Shown here one piece after another: positions 60,715 through 64,000 of a stretch of DNA of 64,000 bases. Made by a program: the position numbers and the translations under genes. The stretch covers positions 1-64,000 of the forward strand of contig JARLIH010000215.1 in assembly GCA_031291845.1 (NCBI GenBank). Direction: 5' to 3'. Position 1 is the stretch's first letter, and every line of letters begins with the position of its first letter. The notes under the pieces are model-generated. The model was not told where the DNA came from, ran no database searches, and worked only from the letters and a program-made list of their open reading frames with translations. Source of the DNA: Isosphaeraceae bacterium. GTDB lineage: Bacteria > Planctomycetota > Planctomycetia > Isosphaerales > Isosphaeraceae.

Positions 60715-62154
60715 ATGGCCGATCCGACGACGTGGATGTGCGACCCGGCGCAATTCCGCCCGACCCGTCGTGAGGTCCTGTCGCGCCTCGGTGGCGGCTT
60801 CGGCGGTCTCGTCCTCGCCGCGCTCGTCGGTGAGTCGGCCGCGGCGGCCGGACCTGCCTCGCCTGCCGGCTTCGACGTGCGGCCACGGCCGCCGCACTTC
60901 CCCGCCAAGGCCCGCGCGGTGATCCAGCTCTTCATGCACGGTGGGCCCAGCCATGTCGATTTGCTCGACCCCAAGCCGATGCTCGCGAAGTACGACGGCA
61001 AGGAGCCCCCGGCGGAAGTCGCCGATGACGAGAAGCTGACCGGCAACCTGCTGAAGAGCCCCTACCAGTTCGGGCAGCACGGCCAATCGGGGCTGGAGCT
61101 TTCCGAAACCCTGCCGCAGATGGCCCGGCACGCCGACGAGATCGCGGTGATCCGCTCGATGTACACCGAGCACCGCAACCACGAGCAAGCGCTCTGGATG
61201 ATGCACACCGGCCTGACGACCGCCGGCCGCCCCAGCCTGGGGGCGTGGGCCACGTATGGGCTCGGGACGGAAAACCAGGACTTGCCCGCGTTCGTCGTGC
61301 TGCCGGACCCGCGCGGGCTGCCGGTGGACGGCATCCGCAACTGGTCGAACGGCTGGATGCCGCCACTTTTCCAGGGCACTCCGTTCCGCGCGGAGGGGAT
61401 TCCGGTGCTGAACCTGCGACCTAAGGTCGCCCGTGCCGCCGAGGTCGAGCGGGGCCGTCTCGAATTGCTCGCCGGCTTGAACGCCGAACACCGCACGCGA
61501 CATCCCGGCGAGCTGGAGCTCGACGCGCGCATCGCCAGCTTCGAGCTGGCCGCGCGCATGCAGCTCTCAGCGACCGACGCGCTCGACATTGCGCGCGAGT
61601 CACCGCTGACGCATGCACTGTACGGGCTCGACAATCCGGTGACGCGCTCTTACGGCGCACGCTGTTTGATGGCGCGCCGGCTGGTCGAGCGCGGGGTGCG
61701 CTTCATCCAGATCTTCATGGCCGGCCAGCCCTGGGACACCCACTCGAACAATGCCGCCGGCACACGGCGGTGCTGTGAGGAGACCGACGGCCCCATCGCA
61801 GGCTTGTTAACCGACCTGAAGCAACGCGGGCTCCTGGACTCGACACTCGTGTTCTGGGGCGGTGAGTTCGGCCGGACCCCGGGCGCACAGAACAAGGACG
61901 GCCGCGACCACCATCCCTACGGCTTCAGTGTCTGGCTCGCCGGCGGCGGCATCCGCGGCGGCCAGGTCTATGGCGCTACCGACGACTTCGGCTACCGCGC
62001 GACGGTCGACCGTTGCAGCGTGGCCGACCTGCACCGCACGATGCTGCACGTGCTCGGGCTGGACTACCGGAGGCTGACTTTTGCCCGGCAAGGGCGCGAC
62101 GAGCGACTAACCGACGTCCACGAGGCCAGGTTGCTCACGCCGCTCCTTGCATAA
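60715..62154 (+). CDS. DUF1501 family protein (Tat-exported sulfatase-like)
   Basis: 479 residues from ATG 60715, which has AGGGA 9 nt upstream. The frame also allows ATGs at 60646 and 60658 overlapping the previous gene. A Tat signal PTRREVLSRLGGGFGGLVLA (about residues 16-35) is followed by FMHGGPSHVDLLDPK, the hallmark start of DUF1501. Later motifs are PWDTHSNN, VFWGGEFGRTPG and DHHPYGFSVWLAGGGIRGG, all standard for the family, whose fold resembles alkaline phosphatase/sulfatase. Partner of the DUF1549/1553 gene; probably co-translated. Confidence 0.92.
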   Translation: MADPTTWMCDPAQFRPTRREVLSRLGGGFGGLVLAALVGESAAAAGPASPAGFDVRPRPPHFPAKARAVIQLFMHGGPSHVDLLDPKPMLAKYDGKEPPAEVADDEKLTGNLLKSPYQFGQHGQSGLELSETLPQMARHADEIAVIRSMYTEHRNHEQALWMMHTGLTTAGRPSLGAWATYGLGTENQDLPAFVVLPDPRGLPVDGIRNWSNGWMPPLFQGTPFRAEGIPVLNLRPKVARAAEVERGRLELLAGLNAEHRTRHPGELELDARIASFELAARMQLSATDALDIARESPLTHALYGLDNPVTRSYGARCLMARRLVERGVRFIQIFMAGQPWDTHSNNAAGTRRCCEETDGPIAGLLTDLKQRGLLDSTLVFWGGEFGRTPGAQNKDGRDHHPYGFSVWLAGGGIRGGQVYGATDDFGYRATVDRCSVADLHRTMLHVLGLDYRRLTFARQGRDERLTDVHEARLLTPLLA

Positions 62155-62230
62155 TGAGCGTGTGATGGCGACTTCATGGTTTTCGCATCAGCGCCGGGTG
62201 CGGTCCTTTTGGCGGCGGAACAAGGTTGGG

Positions 62231-63952
62231 TCAGTCGGCCTTGATGAACGGCACGTAGGCGCGTTCACCGAAATACGTGTACCCAGCCCCTTCGCGTCGT
62301 GTTCCGGCGAGAAGGCCTTCGATGAAACCGTTCCTTTCGACCTGAACGGTGTGCAAGACCTTTCGTTCCGGGTTCTCGATCAGCAGGAACGTGATTCGCC
62401 CGCCCAGCGCTGAGGTGCGCTCGACGTCGCCCGTTTTGCTCTTCGTGAGGGGGAACACCCTCTGGAGGTCGGCAAGCATCGCGTGGCTGCGCCCCCACGT
62501 GCCTCCCGTTGCGCTGACGAACGGCTTGCCGTCGAGCAGGGCCACCGCGTCGTTGTAAGCCAACACGACGAGGTGGTGCGCGGGGGAACTCTTGAGCCAC
62601 GCCGTGAGCTTATCCGTATGCCGGGCCGTGTCGTAGCCATAGTTCGCGTCGAGGAGCACAATCCGTTCGACCTGATCGGGAATGGACGGCACGTGATCGA
62701 TATAGCCGAAGATCAAGCTGCCGCCGCCGCTGTGCCCGCTCAGGACGATCCCTGCGCGTGGTTCGCGGAGACGGTCCCGGACTGTGTCCACGATCGCCGC
62801 GATGCCGTCGTTACCGTGCTTCTTCCGCCACGCCGGCCAGCTCTTCAGGTCGTTCTCGACGTACGCCACGCTCAGCGCTCGCTCCGGCAGCTTGGCGCGG
62901 AGGAACCGGGTCTGGGCACCGATGTGTTGAATATCGAAGTGCCAGTCGTCACCGGCTGCAGTTGCCTTGCCGATTGTCTGCTCGATCGTGTTCCCGTTCG
63001 GCAGCGCGTAGAGCACGAGCAGCGCGGGCTTCATAGGGTCGACCTTGGGCCGGCTGATCACCACGCGCACACCTGCGTCGATGCGGAACTCTTCGGTCGT
63101 TTCGTCGTCGGCGGATTGGCTCGAGCTGGAAGGCTTGGCGCGCCGCGCGTCCTCGGTGGGGTAGCGCGTCTGACGCATCACCCCTTCATCGCTCAGCAAC
63201 GGCGCGAGGCGCGGGTCGGCCAGCACGCTGTCGAATGATTTCGCCGCGCCATTGACAGTCATTTGTCGCCGCACGAGCCGGATGCCGTGGCTGTAGTCGA
63301 CCCAGTTCGCGGCATGCCCTGTGTAAAGCGGCTGGATCGGTTTGCCGTTGGGTTGGTGCCAGCCGTAGATGACGACCTTGCCGGGGGTCGCGAATGCTTG
63401 GTTCGAAATGACGACGTCCTTCTTGTGCCCGGCGACGAGCGTGCCCAGCGGCCGCCCGCCACGCTGGGCGGCGATTCGCTCGTTGTGGCGGAGGAAGAGG
63501 GGAACGGTCGTCATGGCCGGCGAAGGCGGGAAAGGGGCGGGAGACAGTTTCAACCCAGCGCTGGTGTAGATCTGGTCGACCATCCGGGGCGTCGGCAGAG
63601 TGCAGCCGAGCCGGTCCGCGATCGCCTGCGCCGTGGAAGGGGTAAGGGGCGTGAGGAAGTAATCTTCGTCCGACCCGATTGCCAGGTAGTCCGCCGTCAC
63701 GTCGTAGGTCGCCCGATTGGCTTCGTGGGAGACCGTCACCGGGACGAGCGTGCGCAAAAAGGGCGGTACGTTGCCCGCCAAGAACTCAGCCCGAACCTTT
63801 GCCTCACGATCCTTCAGCGAAAGCGCCGCGATCGAACTTGCGAACGCGGTCCCCGTCGGCGCGTTTGCCGGCCTGGGGGGAAGGTCGAGCGTCTGGGCGT
63901 GTGCGATCGCGCTAAGGCAAAGGACCAGAGCGACCGCGTGGGATGTGTTCAT
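62231..63952 (-). CDS. Secreted protein with C-terminal alpha/beta hydrolase fold
   Basis: 573 residues; signal peptide about 1-19 (AVALVLCLSAIAHAQ). The N-terminal half (about 40-270) has DVTADYLAIGSDEDYFLTPL and TVPLFLRHNERIAAQR, typical of a planctomycete secreted domain I cannot name. The C-terminal half (about 315-573) has VVISRPKVDPMKPALLVLYA and a nucleophile elbow VLSGHSGGGSLIF (Ser near residue 421). Asp in IVLLDANYGYD and a late Arg/Glu-rich end follow; the catalytic His is not obvious. Possible esterase or peptidase. It converges on the DUF1501 gene. Confidence 0.7.
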   Translation of the reverse strand: MNTSHAVALVLCLSAIAHAQTLDLPPRPANAPTGTAFASSIAALSLKDREAKVRAEFLAGNVPPFLRTLVPVTVSHEANRATYDVTADYLAIGSDEDYFLTPLTPSTAQAIADRLGCTLPTPRMVDQIYTSAGLKLSPAPFPPSPAMTTVPLFLRHNERIAAQRGGRPLGTLVAGHKKDVVISNQAFATPGKVVIYGWHQPNGKPIQPLYTGHAANWVDYSHGIRLVRRQMTVNGAAKSFDSVLADPRLAPLLSDEGVMRQTRYPTEDARRAKPSSSSQSADDETTEEFRIDAGVRVVISRPKVDPMKPALLVLYALPNGNTIEQTIGKATAAGDDWHFDIQHIGAQTRFLRAKLPERALSVAYVENDLKSWPAWRKKHGNDGIAAIVDTVRDRLREPRAGIVLSGHSGGGSLIFGYIDHVPSIPDQVERIVLLDANYGYDTARHTDKLTAWLKSSPAHHLVVLAYNDAVALLDGKPFVSATGGTWGRSHAMLADLQRVFPLTKSKTGDVERTSALGGRITFLLIENPERKVLHTVQVERNGFIEGLLAGTRREGAGYTYFGERAYVPFIKAD

Positions 63953-64000
63953 TTGACTCGTAGATGACGTGACGACACAAGATCGAGACTTGCCGAGATT

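Overview
The window is GC-rich, densely coded bacterial chromosome. Its gene content points to a planctomycete, probably near Gemmataceae or Isosphaeraceae. The evidence is a DUF1549/DUF1553 cytochrome protein next to a DUF1501 protein, two giant secreted 'PVC-type' heme-binding dehydrogenases with HEAT repeats and C-terminal CxxCH domains, a DUF3604 protein, an FKBP fused to an Ig-like repeat behind a planctomycete-style sorting motif, and many secreted proteins. There is no rRNA, CRISPR array or intact mobile element. One tRNA-Leu(GAG) has a recognisable promoter and terminator.

Layout. 1-2753 (minus, runs off the left edge): GAP1-N2-type protein, the marker of GTPase-centred conflict/signalling systems. 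3134-7611 (plus): three tandem paralogous membrane proteins, then a duplicated-half ABC-2 permease. 7639-9473 (minus): sulfite oxidase-type molybdoenzyme and its diheme cytochrome c. 9797-11167: HNH-like mini-protein and TIGR01777 epimerase. 11458-16507: alpha/beta hydrolase, methyltransferase and GH3 acyl-amide synthetase (plus), converging on an acyl carrier protein and a phosphodiesterase (minus), which may be an acyl-amide or lipid pathway. 16787: polysaccharide export lipoprotein. 17556-20384 (minus): lutABC, with lutC carrying a frameshift. 20587-25599: 1670-residue SGNH/dehydrogenase/discoidin/cupredoxin/cytochrome fusion.

26037-31886 (plus): DUF3604 protein and a ricin/esterase/beta-propeller fusion. 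32044-33656: two small unknown proteins and the FKBP-Ig protein. 33839-34100: a possible relic of a group II intron reverse transcriptase. 34148-42231 (minus): a tightly packed type III polyketide synthase operon (ICMT-like methyltransferase, SAM methyltransferase, FAD oxidoreductase, PKS), preceded by a LolCDE-like ABC exporter and a YceI lipocalin-like protein. 42545-49041 (plus): methyltransferase, large GH101/GH129-like secreted glycosidase, unknown protein and a double thioredoxin. 49279: tRNA-Leu. 49444-50786: CMD-family and SDR pair. 50829: Flp pilin. 51302: triplicated YbjQ-like protein. 52665: unknown Pro-rich membrane protein. 53863: LmbE/PIG-L deacetylase. 54843-62154: PVC dehydrogenase (minus), then the DUF1549/1553 and DUF1501 pair (plus). 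62231: secreted alpha/beta hydrolase.

Several intergenic regions carry perfect or near-perfect inverted repeats of 20-31 bp. One 21-bp motif occurs twice. They look like dispersed palindromic repeats, and some sit where a terminator is expected between convergent genes. The most system-like loci are the cut-off GAP1 gene, the GH3/ACP/phosphodiesterase cluster and the type III PKS operon. All assignments were made by eye from translated sequence; no search was run.
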